The translations under genes were made by a program, and so were the position numbers. Shown here piece by piece: positions 1 through 11,316 of a stretch of 64,000 bases of DNA. Numbering within the stretch: position 1 is the stretch's first letter; every line of letters starts with the position of its first letter. Source of the stretch: Rhyzopertha dominica (taxonomy: Eukaryota; Arthropoda; Insecta; Coleoptera; Bostrichidae); NCBI GenBank assembly GCA_025024175.1, contig QCXZ01000001.1:36140942-36204941 (forward strand). The letters are read 5' to 3'. The notes beneath the pieces were generated by a model that did not search any database, was not told where the DNA came from, and saw only the letters and a list, made by a program, of their open reading frames with translations.

Positions 1-80
1 AGCTTTAAAAATCGGAAAAATACATTACACTCAAGAAAGTAATCATAATGTTTCCAATTGTCAGTATTAAATTGCCAACC

Positions 81-700
81 TTGGATATGCCTAGCTTTTC
101 ATGAATGTACACAAAATGGGTGCCTTTTTACAAAACCTTCTCGACTGAAGACAATGTTCATTTAGATAACGTTCAAAAAATTGATTATCTAAAGTCTTGC
201 TTAAAAGGTAAAGATTAAGCAGCTATAGAGGTTTGGCGGTATAGCTACACAGACGCTTATAAAGCTCAAAACAGGCGGTTGATCGTACAAGATCACGTTA
301 CGACTATGTCAATTCACTGATGCTAAAATCACGCTGTCAATTCACTGATGATTCAACAATAACTTAGTAGGTTTAGAAGTTTTGGGAATTACAACGGACG
401 ACTGTTTTATGCGATATTATTACATCCAAGTTGGCTACCGACACGAGGCGCGCATGCGAAGCTACATTATATTTAGAAGTGCCCAAAATTCACAACTTAG
501 TTAACTTCCTAGAGAAGCGTTCGCAAATTTCTGAAATTGTAAAAGCTGCTGATTGACTTTCGTTTCAAAAGGCTCGTATCAATTTTAATATTCAGCGTAG
601 TAATAAGTCTTATAAAAAGCACTGTGTCGGGGTAAAACTGTAAGCGGCGTACATACTCCCCGCCTTGGTATGCGTGCCAAAAATCCTTAACGCCTACACT
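81..700 (+). pseudogene. BEL/Pao-type gag relic
   Basis: Plus-strand translation gives VQKIDYLKSCLKGKD, then an in-frame stop and AAIEVW, following WVPFYKTFSTEDN. This resembles the gag (DUF1759) region of BEL/Pao LTR elements, where a W-x-F-WxxF segment precedes a KFxYLKSxLxGEA motif. Later stretches (about 390-480 and 600-960) look like weak continuation of the same gag. Many stops and frameshifts show it is dead. It lies inside a per intron, in antisense. Confidence 0.45.
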
Positions 701-959
701 TCACGGCGTTTTTGGAATGCACTACGCACTATTATTGTCAGCTATAAGCAAGTGACACACTTTAACGAGGGCTTGCCGTAATGTCCCGTGGGCTCTAAGC
801 ATAACAACCCTGATGATGCCATCACTTCCAGGATGTCTGCGTGACGAAACCAAGCTGCCAGGACAATGAAGGCAGATTGTCGTCCACGATAAGAACCTAA
901 GCTCCGAATCCGATTGCCTTCGATACATTTCTTGTTTCCGGACATAATAGGCAATCATT

Positions 960-1621
960 TAGAAATGCTAACATGATAATTTTTTTTCAATTGTTAGTTA
1001 TACGCTTATTATAGACCGATTCGCGCTTGGTTAATCACCCTGTATAGGGTAAGTAGCAAAAATTAAATTAATATTTGTAGACAAATAAATTCATTATGAA
1101 TACATGTTTTATAATATCATTTACATGGGTTTGTTTCTTTTATGTTTTTACTAAATCTTAGACAAAAGTTAGGACACTTCGTTTTGTTTTGTCATATTTT
1201 GTTAAACATCAATGCATCTAACGATTTTCCTTAACTTATGTTTCAAATACCATCATTTAATCCTCGTACAATGTATATAACCCATTCCCCATTGTACCAC
1301 TTAATATGGCAGCTTTTGTAGCATAATCACAATTTTCACTAATGCTATTAGTTCCTCTTGCTAAATCATGCAATAGCGATTAAAATAACTGCATTAGTTT
1401 ATATTGCTTACACTAAGCATATCAGAATTCATTTTCTTAAGTTTGTGATAGACTTCATGCATTACAATTTACACATTTGTTATTTTATTTTACGCTTGTA
1501 TAAATTGTAGATGCTGAATAAACATATCGCATACTGTAAAACTACAAACTATAGTTAGCTTAAGTGCAATAAGAAAACAATTTTTATACGTAACACTATT
1601 TCATCAATTATTGATTCATAC
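960..1621. other. per intron sequence without recognised feature
   Basis: AT-rich with no coding similarity seen on either strand. A CACCCTGTATA end motif, shared with foldback elements elsewhere in the window, occurs at about 1035-1046. Confidence 0.6.
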
Positions 1622-1831
1622 CTGTGTAAGATGAATATATTGGAACTGCTACCACTATTAAAAACATGCCGCCCTTGCAATCAAGGTACAAAGATTCAGG
1701 TGAATCGACATTTTTGAAGGTAACTGTGAGCTGAAAAGTTTGATAGGACACAGCTTTCTCTACCACACCAAATCCAGAAGTTTTTAAGCCTCTGTATCTT
1801 CTAAGACAGACATGCATAGAATATTTGATAT
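1622..1831 (-). CDS. per: per coding exon, residues 229-298 (PAS-A, second half)
   Basis: The acceptor CACTTTACAG ends at 1832 and the donor GTATGA begins at 1621. It joins the previous exon as ...KYK-D-IKYS... and contains [17 protein letters not shown], diagnostic of PER. It ends in [11 protein letters not shown] in phase 1. No further per exon was found between here and the left edge, so the next one lies outside. Confidence 0.95.
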
Positions 1832-4800
1832 CTGTAAAGTGAATGACAACATGAGAACAATAAACTTATTCATCAATTATATCATACCTTTGTATTTTCT
1901 GTGTGGTTCCATTAAAGGTACTGTAATTTTATTAGTAACTTGACTAGAAAATGTATCCCTATCTTTGGGGTGGATGAAATCTATAAATGATCGACCAAGC
2001 CACATATCTTTAGGAAAACCAAGTACAGCAGTTAAGCTTGGTGTTGTGTATAATACAACCCCGTCGTACATTGATATAACACAGCAAAATCCATCCTAAA
2101 AATATTGAAATAAGACCAGTTAAGTTAAATATGTTGTGAAGTATGTATTTATCTAGACATCAGTGGCTTAGCCAAGGGGGGGGGCAGAGGGGCAATTGCC
2201 CCATCCCCCAGAAACTAAATGATTTTGATAATGGAATAGCAGCTTTTTTACATTTAACAGTACAAATTTGTTGCAAACTATTGGTTTATTTATAATAAAC
2301 ATTTTAGAAAATTAAACATTCACACCTCCTCTGGGTTTTTCTTGTGTTTGTACTTAACATTTTTCTTGTGTTTGGAGCTTTGCCCCCAAGTTAATTTTCT
2401 GGCTACGCCACTGCTCGACATAGAATTATGCTAAATGAACTGAAATTTCTTACCTTGGCCTTATGAATGACTGTTGCATTGGGATCACTGTCTCGTTGAT
2501 GCATTCTTTCAATAGTATCAGCTTTTTTGTCGTCATCTGTTTGCTGGCACTCATCATTATTCCACTGTTTTGAATCCTGCTTCTCAACGGTTTCCTTTGC
2601 TAAAAGTGTTTTTATTTTTAAAGAAGACCAAGATATTTTTTAGATTAAGTAGATTGGTTCCTACCTAACCGTATAAATATTCAATATCATTTAAGATAAA
2701 TCTGAGAAAAATTTTAGGTAAATCTTAAAAAATAAGCTTATTGGTAGCCCAGCAGTCTTATACGTGACTTAGAAATATAAACCATAATTTAGCATTCTTA
2801 TTTAGGTTCGATTGGAATAAATTATGATGATAATACAAATTACATGATTTTCCACTTTTGTCTCCAAAACAAATTTGAAAAATACAAATTTTTAAGCAGA
2901 AAATAGTGAATTAAAGTGCTTGAGTAGATATCCGCTCACATATTCTTAAAGATTATTTATTTTTATGGGATCATGATAACACATTCTTTTGATACTGATT
3001 TTATTACTCAGATATAGGAGATTTAAATACTTACTGACAGTCTCTTCTGTAATGTGCGAAGCAGTTTGAATAGCCGCAGACGACGCACATTCTGTGTTAC
3101 ATGTGGCCTTTATGTGATTCGTCGTCTTTCCTCTTTTACTTCTGCACTCTTTCTCCTTATTCCTTTTTGGCGGTTGTAATGTATCTGGTGTGCTGTTTTA
3201 AAATATTTTAATAAAATTTTAAAATGTATTAATTTATCGAATGATATACTGAAGTTGTACACAGCTAAACAGCCGCAGCGTACTCAATCTTAACTATCGT
3301 ATTTTCGATTCTTTAAGTAATGCTACCCAACGTATTTATTCTGCAACTTCTCTACCATTTAAAATACGAAAAAATGTTCTATACCAGATTTGCCCAGTCA
3401 TATTATATCTAAAAATATTTTCAAACATGGCGCGCTTTCGGTTATACCGGAAATGCGCACGTACAGGATTTCTATAAATTTAATGATTCATGCATCCAGA
3501 GCGCTTATGGAAATTATCGATTAAATCAATTTGCCGCCTCTCAGGAAAGTCACGTATACTAGTCATCTGTCGATTTTTGAATTATTTGGTATATTTTAAA
3601 ATTATAAAACGCTTGGGAGTGTGTATTTTAACATATTATGTAGTGTTTTGAGAGATAATTAACTTTAAGGTCGCATAAAGCTCAAATTTCGGAGCTATGG
3701 TGTGACATTGATCTGCATGCAACCTTTAGTACTATCGCCGTGCATGTTGTAGCTTGGCAGCAGTTACAAAAAGAAAACACGATGTATATTACCGAAATTT
3801 TATATTTCTAAATTAATTTTATTGTTAGTTTTTCAACCATCTATTTTGGACAGTACTTAGTTTTGACGTAATCTATTTTTTTTATCTATTTTTGTGAATG
3901 TCAAACTAAAAAAGATATGACGGTGAGGTTTCGCTGTTTTATAAAAACAAAAAAATACTATTATACTACGAGCTAATGTCATTTTCGCATCATCCACTGC
4001 CATGATATAAAGCTTACAATCGAGAAGCGAGGATCTCAAGTCCACCGTTATGAACTGGTTCAATTCCCAGGCAGAGACTTATATCCAAAGGGGTGAAAGA
4101 AGCGTTACGAAAAGTGCTTAGAAGTGAACGGCTATTATGTTGAAAAAAATGAAATACGTTTTTAGGAAACTAAAACTGTGAATAAAAGGATTTTTCTAAT
4201 GAGCACTTTTTTAATGACAAACCGGAGGCCCTTACTTTAAGAATATACCTCGTATATTCTACAGTAAATCTATAAGCACAGTGAGTTGTACAATACTCGA
4301 TCGCTTTGGTATTCCGGGAGTACGATTATTTTGGATAGATTTTTAATAAAAATGTATACTTTCGTGCTAAAAGTTGCGAGGTCGGATTTTTTTGGGCATT
4401 TGAGATTTCGAGATGATTACGTTCGCAAGTCCCGCTATAACGCTTCGGTAAAGATACGAGGTGGATTATCGTTTTTTTTTTTTTTTTTCCCTGTTATTTG
4501 TGCTATCGGGATATTGGTATGTATTTGTAGTTTGTTAATTGTTATGATATATCTTTTAGTGCAAAAGTTTCCGATTTTCCCCTAATGTTTTGCAAAACAT
4601 ACCGGAAACACCGCCAAAACTTTCCAAATTGACACAACTGAAATTTAAAGTTGGATTTAGATACCGTTTGAATATCAATAGTTCCTGATCAAATACCTAC
4701 TTTTAATTTTTAAAGGAAAATTTCCGAAATTGTCAGGAATGTATGTTGTATGTAGAAAAATGATAAAAAACGTTCATTTTTCCGACCATATCGGAAAATT

Positions 4801-7268
4801 TCCTTTGCACGTTAAAATTACTTCAGCAAGAACTGTCGATATGTAAATCCAATTTCAAATTTTAGTTGTCTGAATTTGTAAAGTTTTACCAGTTTTTCAG
4901 TTATATTTTCCAAAGCATTATGGGAAATTAGAAACCAAAAGATATATCATAAAAAAAACCACACCTATAAGTACATATCAAGTTTCATTTCGATGAGTAA
5001 ATGAACAAAGAAAATAATTAAAAAAAAAAAATGAAAACCCACCCCAGATTTTTACCGCAGACCTGAAAACGTTATCAAGTCAAAATGTCGATTTTTATAT
5101 ACAGCTATGGGTAAGCTACGCAAATTACCCAAGAGATCCGACCACGCAACTTTTACAACGAAAATATAAATTTTTATTTTTAATTGATTTTGAAAGATCG
5201 ATCCAGAAAAACCGCACAAGCGGAATCCCAGAGCGAACGAGTATTGTACAACCGGACGCCTCATAGTATCCGGAATGAAGCAATGAAAAGTGTTTTTTTT
5301 CCTTCAACCACGGCTCTGCAAAGAAAGGTATACACTTGCTTGCAACCCAATTTGGAGGAAACATGGCGTCCACCGCACGTATGGCCACACTGTACTCATA
5401 CAGTCACTAGTATATTCTATATTCAAAGTTAGAAGAAGATAAGGGAGAATGCATGGAATCTATATATAAACCTGCATATTTTAGAAATGCACAGGGACTT
5501 TTACGAAATTTTAATTATATTTTAATTTTAAATAAATACTTAATGTTTTCAAGTGCCAAGAGATAAAAAAAACTAGTGGATAGAAGCAGTTTGTGATTAA
5601 CCTGGTATTAAGCAACACTTTTACTATTTGTGAAAAAGATTTCAAAGAGTGTTGGTATAAAAGACGTAACTGGTGAAATTATTCAAAAAGTAAGTCTAAT
5701 ACGTTTTCTAAATTAGCAAAATAAACGACGTAATTTTTGTACAATACATCAGAGGTATCCACGTTAATGTTATGGGTGTATCGAAGATACGGCTCACCCA
5801 CAATTTATTTAATATTCTGGCTGGTAGGTATATAGAAGAACAAAATATGCTTGAGTACCCGATATTATTACACACAACACACACCTGTATATATCTAATA
5901 CTGAGTAGACAAGTAATTGCAAAACAAATCATCAGTGTAATTATTACACCATTCTTCTTTGCAGAGCTTCTGTAGGTGGTCAAAACTTTTATACAGGGTG
6001 TCCTCAAATACACCGCAACGTTTGACAGGTGATGGAAAACGCAATTTCAAAAACTTTTTNTGGTTTTCTATACNGCGTGTTCAAATTGAATTTTAAAAAA
6101 TGATTTTTAGACTATTCCTGAACTATAAAAATATCAATTTCAAATTTGGTCATAACGGCATAAGTTACATTAAAAAAAGTAATCGGGGTTTACTAAAGCA
6201 CCAGTGGTTTACGCTGGGGTAATGCACACCCCCTCCCCTCCTCTTTAATAGAACTTTTAGATCTGTGGATTTTTAGATAAAACCAATACACTTTTGTAAT
6301 CTTTAATCAATTCTAAATAAAATATTTCTCTTTGAAGTTTGCTGTAAAACGACTCATTCGTCCCTAAAAAAGGATTTTTTTTGATTGAAAACCACTACAC
6401 CGCCATTATTTTGTGAAATCACAAAAATTTTATTGAAACTAATAACGCTTGAAAATGCATTTTTAAAAACTTTTTTCGAATACGAAAATATCCGAACACA
6501 CTTTGTTTTTGATATACAGGGTACTGAAATTGAATTTTAAAAAATCATATTCTTTCAATTACATTTTTGTGATTTCACAAAATAATGGCGGTGTAGTGTT
6601 TTCAATCAAAAAATCTATTTTTAGGGACGAATGAATCGTTTTACGGCAAACTTCAAAGAGACATATTTTATTTAGAATTAATTAAAGATTACAAAACTGT
6701 ATTAGTTTTGTCTAAAAATCTACAGATCTGGTGCCACCGGTGCTTTAGCAACCCCCCGATTACTTTTTTTTATTGTAACTTATGCCGTTACGATTCCCAC
6801 CAAATTTGAAATTGATATCTTTTATAGTTCAGGAATATATTCCTTAAAAAACATTTTTTAAAATTCAATTTCAACACCCTGTATATCAAGAACCAACCGT
6901 TTTGGAAAAAAATTTTATTTGAAAAAGGTTTTTAAATTTGCGTTTTCTATCACCTGTCAAACGTTATCGGTGTATTTCGAGGACACCCTGTATATCCAAT
7001 GTTATAGAGGAATCAAGAATAATAGTTCCATTAATCTTACCTGCCGTCAGTCTTACAATTGCCTCGCCCACAGTAACCACTACTTCGACTTGAATTACTA
7101 CCGCTGCGTTGCGATTTTGAACTTGCACTGTAAGAAATTAACAATGGAAGTATTTGTAATTGTCGCTTAATCAATATATTACCTGCGTTGGGAGTTGGTG
7201 TTGCTGCAACTTTTTGAATATCCAGAATCATAAGTTTTAGTATGTGTTTTAGCTGATTCGGATTCCAT
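1622..7268 (-). CDS. per: period circadian protein, N-terminal part (six coding exons, runs off the left edge)
   Basis: Spliced on the minus strand from 7183-7268, 7041-7127, 3035-3192, 2454-2599, 1888-2095 and 1622-1831. All junctions are GT-AG and their phases agree, giving 298 codons plus one base. PERIOD is the negative limb of the insect circadian loop: it pairs with TIMELESS, enters the nucleus and represses CLOCK/CYCLE. Visible here are a Ser-rich N terminus ([25 protein letters not shown]) typical of insect PER, a basic stretch at about residues 66-80 and the first PAS domain (about residues 160-298, with [15 protein letters not shown] and [14 protein letters not shown]). The second PAS domain, PAC and C-terminal half are not in the window. 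Introns carry many transposons. Identity is very secure from these motifs; exon borders are inferred from sequence only. Confidence 0.94.
1888..2095 (-). CDS. per: per coding exon, residues 160-228 (PAS-A, first half)
   Basis: The acceptor AATATTTTTAG ends at 2096 and the donor GTATGA begins at 1887. The exon enters in phase 0 and leaves in phase 1. It encodes [20 protein letters not shown] followed by [20 protein letters not shown], a hallmark PERIOD PAS-A sequence that mediates dimerisation. Confidence 0.96.
2161..2413. mobile_element. hAT-like MITE (253 bp)
   Basis: It begins CAGTGGCTTAGCCAAGGGGG and ends in CTGGCTACGCCACTG, an inverted repeat of about 14 bp. The flanks are CTAGACAT (2153-2160) and CTCGACAT (2414-2421), an 8-bp direct repeat with one mismatch, the duplication length of the hAT superfamily. 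No transposase is present. It lies in the per intron between 2096 and 2453. Confidence 0.7.
2454..2599 (-). CDS. per: per coding exon, residues 111-159 (linker before PAS-A)
   Basis: The acceptor AACACTTTTAG ends at 2600 and the donor GTAAGA begins at 2453. It enters in phase 1 and leaves in phase 0. It encodes an acidic, Gln/Asp-rich linker ending NATVIHKAK that leads directly into the PAS-A start ([12 protein letters not shown]) in the next exon. Confidence 0.88.
3035..3192 (-). CDS. per: per coding exon, residues 58-110 (basic, NLS-like)
   Basis: The acceptor TTTTAAAACAG ends at 3193 and the donor GTAAGT begins at 3034. Phase 2 in and phase 1 out fit both neighbours. It encodes a Lys/Arg-rich run ([16 protein letters not shown], about residues 65-80), the position of the nuclear localisation signal in fly PER, then a Thr/Ala-rich tail. 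The preceding intron is 3.85 kb long and full of repeats. Confidence 0.85.
3463..3785. mobile_element. MITE family A, copy 1 (right end decayed)
   Basis: CAGGATTTCTATAAATTTAA opens a segment closely similar to 9226-9572 and, inverted, to 50818-51216. Shared blocks include ATGGAAATTATCGATTAAAT and TTGTAGCTTGGCAGCAGTTA. The right terminal inverted repeat is not seen. It lies in the per intron. Confidence 0.7.
4283..5255. mobile_element. foldback (palindromic) element, about 1 kb
   Basis: The arms starting GTTGTACAATACTCG at 4285 and its reverse complement near 5250 match over several hundred bp, with indels, around a centre near 4765; for example GCGAGGTCGGATTTTTTTGG on the left matches a GCGTGGTCGGATCTCTTGGG reverse complement on the right. 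No transposase. It is a non-autonomous inverted-repeat element in the per intron. Confidence 0.7.
5991..6994. mobile_element. foldback element with TATACAGGGTG ends, about 1 kb
   Basis: The left end TATACAGGGTGTCCTCAAAT and right end CGAGGACACCCTGTATA are inverted, and similarity continues inward (GTTTGACAGGTGATGGAAAA, CATAACGGCATAAGTTACAT) to a centre near 6490. No coding region. Its right edge is about 40 bp from the 5' splice site of a per coding exon. Confidence 0.75.
7041..7127 (-). CDS. per: per coding exon, residues 29-57 (Ser/Gly-rich)
   Basis: The acceptor TTCTTACAG ends at 7128 and the donor GTAAGA begins at 7040. The exon enters and leaves in phase 2. It encodes [17 protein letters not shown], matching the Ser-Gly stretch near the N terminus of insect PERIOD proteins. 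The 5' splice site lies only about 40 bp from the end of a 1-kb palindromic foldback element (5991-6994). Confidence 0.9.
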
Positions 7269-7297
7269 TCCAATTTTTACTCATAGGTGAATGTTAA
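7183..7297 (-). CDS. per: per ATG exon (29-nt 5' UTR plus residues 1-28)
   Basis: A strong polypyrimidine acceptor (TTCTTTCTTACATTTTAG) precedes the exon at 7297, and a GTAATA donor follows at 7182. Translation starts at the ATG at 7268-7266, in good context (G at -3, G at +4), and reads [20 protein letters not shown]..., ending in phase 2. The N terminus resembles known insect PER starts. An out-of-frame upstream ATG at 7284 opens an 11-codon ORF that overlaps this start. Confidence 0.88.
7268..7284 (-). promoter_or_regulatory. overlapping upstream start codon in the per 5' UTR
   Basis: An ATG at 7284-7282 with a poor context (C at -3) opens an 11-codon ORF in another frame, which runs through the main per ATG (7268) and stops inside the PER reading frame. 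Leaky scanning would be needed to reach the PER start, so this could lower translation. The role is inference. Confidence 0.5.
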
Positions 7298-7670
7298 CTA
7301 AAATGTAAGAAAGAAATTGTGTTACGTCCAGTCACTCTCAATATCCCATATACCCACATACTATAACTTAAAAAATTATATTAATTTTTGGCGCATTTCT
7401 GTTTCATTTCGTATTGTATGTTCCTGTAGTTGTATTTTCTATTATTGTTTGTTTTAGCACTGAATAAGAAGGCCTATATACAGGTCTAAATGTATGGATT
7501 TTTATCAATAAAGTGGTTTGTCACAAGATATAATTATATTACTATTTATTTTATTATTATTTTAAAATAAAAATAAAGTGAAATGATGCTAAATTACATA
7601 ACTAAGAACTAGGTTCAAAAGTATTACCAATATGTAAATTATAAATCATACTATTATGTATGGTATATCC

Positions 7671-7955
7671 ATGGGCGTACCCAGCTATTAGTCTAAGGGG
7701 GGGGGCAAAGCAGGAATTTCCGTTAGTGAATAATTCAACATAAATAAAAATGTGCCTTTATCGGATTATGTACCTAAGTAATTAATGAAGTGTTTATTCC
7801 ATGAACAATCTTGTGAAATACGCTTGTTTATAAATCTTACTTCATTTACAATTTCGTAAATACATACTTTATTAATCAGCTAAATGTATGGAAATAGAGT
7901 AGGCAATCTAGGTTCGTGGGGGCAGCAGCCCCCTCTTCGGTACGCCTATGTAAAA
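7671..7955. mobile_element. MITE with CATGGGCGTACCCAG / GGTACGCCTATG ends
   Basis: The ends are inverted repeats (CATGGGCGTACCCAG on the left, CGGTACGCCTATG on the right), and just inside are G runs (left) and CCCCCTCTTC (right), giving a short 285-bp non-autonomous DNA element in per intron 1. The superfamily is not certain, as no clear target duplication was found. Confidence 0.55.
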
Positions 7956-10900
7956 TTTTTGCGCTTTTGAAAAACGTTCTAAACAATAAGGTACTACTGT
8001 AAAGCTTTTTTCCTTAACCTCACGTCGAACTTTATTTTGGTATATTAATTATAGGCAGCTCTTGTAATTTTAACTTCCTTTTCATATGTACTCAGGGAAA
8101 AACACAAAAGTGTACTTTAACGTATATGCTGCACTCTTAACTTCAATTTTTTACTTCTATCATTTACTAATTTGCATATGTTACTCGCTCTTCTGAAATT
8201 TTTCAATTCAATCAATGTTTTTAAACATTATCCAATGTTCACTTTAGTTTATAATTAATACTATCACAGCCAGTTTAAACAGTTTTAAGATGGCCAGATT
8301 GACAGGGATATAATATTCCAAATACAAAAATTCGTTGTGTTTACATCTACAGTAGGCACGTTAACTTTTAATATGGCTTTGAACGTTTTGATTGATTGTG
8401 TTTCTTCAGTTTTCATCAAGTCTGCAAATGATAGGTACCTGCAATTGTTCAACTAGGACAAAGGTAAGGCTGCGTAACAGTTCTAAACATAGAAACAGCA
8501 GGGCTTGAGCTTGGGCACATGTTCATTCAACGTGATTCTATTTCGGTTATTTGTGTAGTTAATTTCTTGCTATTATGTAATTTTCTAAATAAACGTAGGT
8601 ACATAATAAACAAATCCAAAACACTAATTATTAGCAAAATGCAATAGGTTTATTAAAAAGATGCTGATAACTACCTACCTAAAATATATTTGTTTAGTTG
8701 AAGCGTTACAGTTAGTAGATGGTTCATCTTTTTACTTTCGGCAATATCTAATTCGACATTTAAACGAATAGGGCATTATATTTTTTTTTAATAGTTGGTG
8801 TTACTTCCGATACACAGCCAAAGTATTATTATTTAATAAGTATAGGTATGAAATGTTCAGTGTATTTAGTAAAAATAGGAATTACCCATATATTCTTAAT
8901 TTATTTTATTGCTAGTTACAGAATAATTCTGTCGACTCGCATAGATTATTACCTATCNTTCAAGTAATAAGGATAACGCAGACCCGCTTGGTGAGATCGG
9001 CATTTCCCTAAACTTTTGGTGAGAAACCTCCAGCTGCTGGAAATCGTTAAAAACCCGACGTTTATTAGTAGATACATATACTGTTTTACTTTTAAATGTT
9101 AAGTTATATATAATATGTATAATTGAATTCAGACAGTCCATCCTAAAGTTATGGATGTCTTAGTCTTTAGCTGTTGAAGATGTTTACGCTAATACAATAT
9201 TATTCTCACATTTTAGAAGCTAGTACAGAGTTTCTATAAAGGATTCATGCATCCAGGGCAGTTATGGAAATTATCGATTAAATCAATTTCCCGCCTCTCA
9301 GGAAAGTGACATATATTTGTCATCTGTCGATTTTTTAATTATTTGTATATTTTAATATGAAAAAGCACCTGGGAGTGTGTATTTTCAACATATTCTGTAG
9401 TGTTTTGTGGGATAAATAACTTTAAAGTTGCAGAAAATTCACATTGCGGAGCTTTGGTCTTCAACTACTTTCGTCGTGCATATTGTAGCTTGGCAGCAGT
9501 TACAAAAAATCGACACAAAGAATTCAGAAATCAACGCCGCCCGCGTTGCATGAATCATTTATAGAAACCCTGGTTTATAAATTTGATAACGTGATAAAAA
9601 AACGCACAGAATTAAAAATTTGGTTATTTATATGATTCCGTAACCACTTGAGTTTTTAATTAGCATCCCCATATCATATTTCTAAAGCTGATGAATACAG
9701 CAAATTAGTTGGAATTTTTATTAATTGCTTTGAAATATTCTATTATTTTTGTAATGAAACATGTAGTTTGCTCCAGTACTCGAAAACTGAACTTCATGTA
9801 CAAATTAATATGTTATATTGCTTTATTTAATATTCTGTGTCCTATAACTTCAGTTCGGAATAAATAAACATATAGGAATATCTGCGAAAGCGCATTATGT
9901 ACCTTAATACTTTTTTGTTTAGTAATTCGAAAACTGAACACCCTATACTATATGCTTTATCAAGTATTTGAATGCTATAACTTTTATTAGAATCATTTCC
10001 TCTAAGATAGTAGCCAATAAGGAGAACACCATAACTGGATCACGCTATAAATACCTCGGGCTTCCCAAAAATTCGAAAACTCGGAGTTATTGTATGAAGA
10101 ATGTTCATTAATCATTTATTAACCCAATAATTCAAAATACATATAGTCATTTTTACAGTGGAATACCCGTATTATTGATACACCAAAACCTAAAATGTTA
10201 TTCATAGTGATTGGTTTGCCAGAGTGTGATTCTGGTCTCCCATCTTCAAATTCCGGTAAGGACGAAAAATCAACTGCCTGGGTAGTATTGCAGTACCCAT
10301 TACCAACGTTTACAAAGTTATGGATAATTTTTTTATTAGCAGTACGTTATGTATGTATATTTTCCACGAAATATTTATTAGTAGGCTATACAGCTATACT
10401 AGTAGTTATTTATTGGTAACCACTCATAAAAGAAGCGTAACAAGATTGTTAGGTGTCGCGACTTGCTAGCATATCCAATGACAATATCTAGTTTCATAGT
10501 ACGTAGTTTTTCTTAACTTAGTTACTAACAACGTTCGTTCGACACTGTTGATAGAATCAGGTGGTTTAAAATATTGCTTAACTGCATAATTACCTGGTGG
10601 TCAGGAAGTACAACCAAGAACACTTTCGATCTATAAAATAAGATCTTCAAATATTGTTTATTATTTTCGGAGATGTTCCATCGGCTTCTGTGGTATAATT
10701 TTTCACACCAAAGATGATTTTGTACATAGGCAAGAACCAGCACTGCCTACCCGCCAAATGACAATAGAAATGTTTAAAAAAACAAATATTTTTTAGAAAT
10801 TTTCTATAATAGAAGAAAATAGAAAGCGGTATGAATTTGCATTTAACGTTCGTTATAATTCAATTTAAATAAATTAAGTTACGGAGGCATTAACCTTATT

Positions 10901-11265
10901 AAATGCAGCTCCGAAGCATTTATAATTTTTACTTAAGAATCATATTAAATAATATTTTAATGGAAACTTAAATACAAAAAGCAATGCTAAAGCGTTACTA
11001 ATCGATAACGTGTCGTTAACTATGATGCGGAATTATTTAAATAACTGGAGTAATGACAGCTTCACACTTAGCATTTTTAAACACTGAAAATACAAATACA
11101 TTTTGAATCCATTTGATTATGTTGTTAAATGCGAATACATTTTTTTCACCTAAATAGTTTGTTAAGGCACCAGAATCAATGCTTTGTTTGGGTTGGTATC
11201 TAAAAACGTACATGATGCGGAACTAGCCCAAAAACAAAAACACTGTAAACTGGTCCGCAAGTATT
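7956..11265. other. per intron 1, gene-free stretch (apart from the MITE at 9226)
   Basis: No coding similarity was recognised. The open frames here are short and carry no known motif. The sequence is AT-rich with the family A MITE in its middle. Confidence 0.55.
9226..9572. mobile_element. MITE family A, copy 2 (complete, 347 bp)
   Basis: CAGAGTTTCTATAAAGGATTCATGC at the left and GCATGAATCATTTATAGAAACCCTG at the right are inverted repeats of about 24 bp. The interior matches copy 1 and the inverted copy 3. No ORF of note. Confidence 0.8.
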
Positions 11266-11316
11266 CACGTGAGCTGGGTCCTTGACTGTGAAATTTACCT
11301 GTTTAATGAACACGTG
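11266..11316. promoter_or_regulatory. pair of canonical E-boxes in the large per intron
   Basis: Two CACGTG hexamers lie at 11266-11271 and 11311-11316, 45 bp apart, in the presumed first intron of per. Chance predicts several CACGTG in 64 kb at this base composition, but a close pair is less expected. A circadian enhancer is possible but unproven. Confidence 0.35.
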
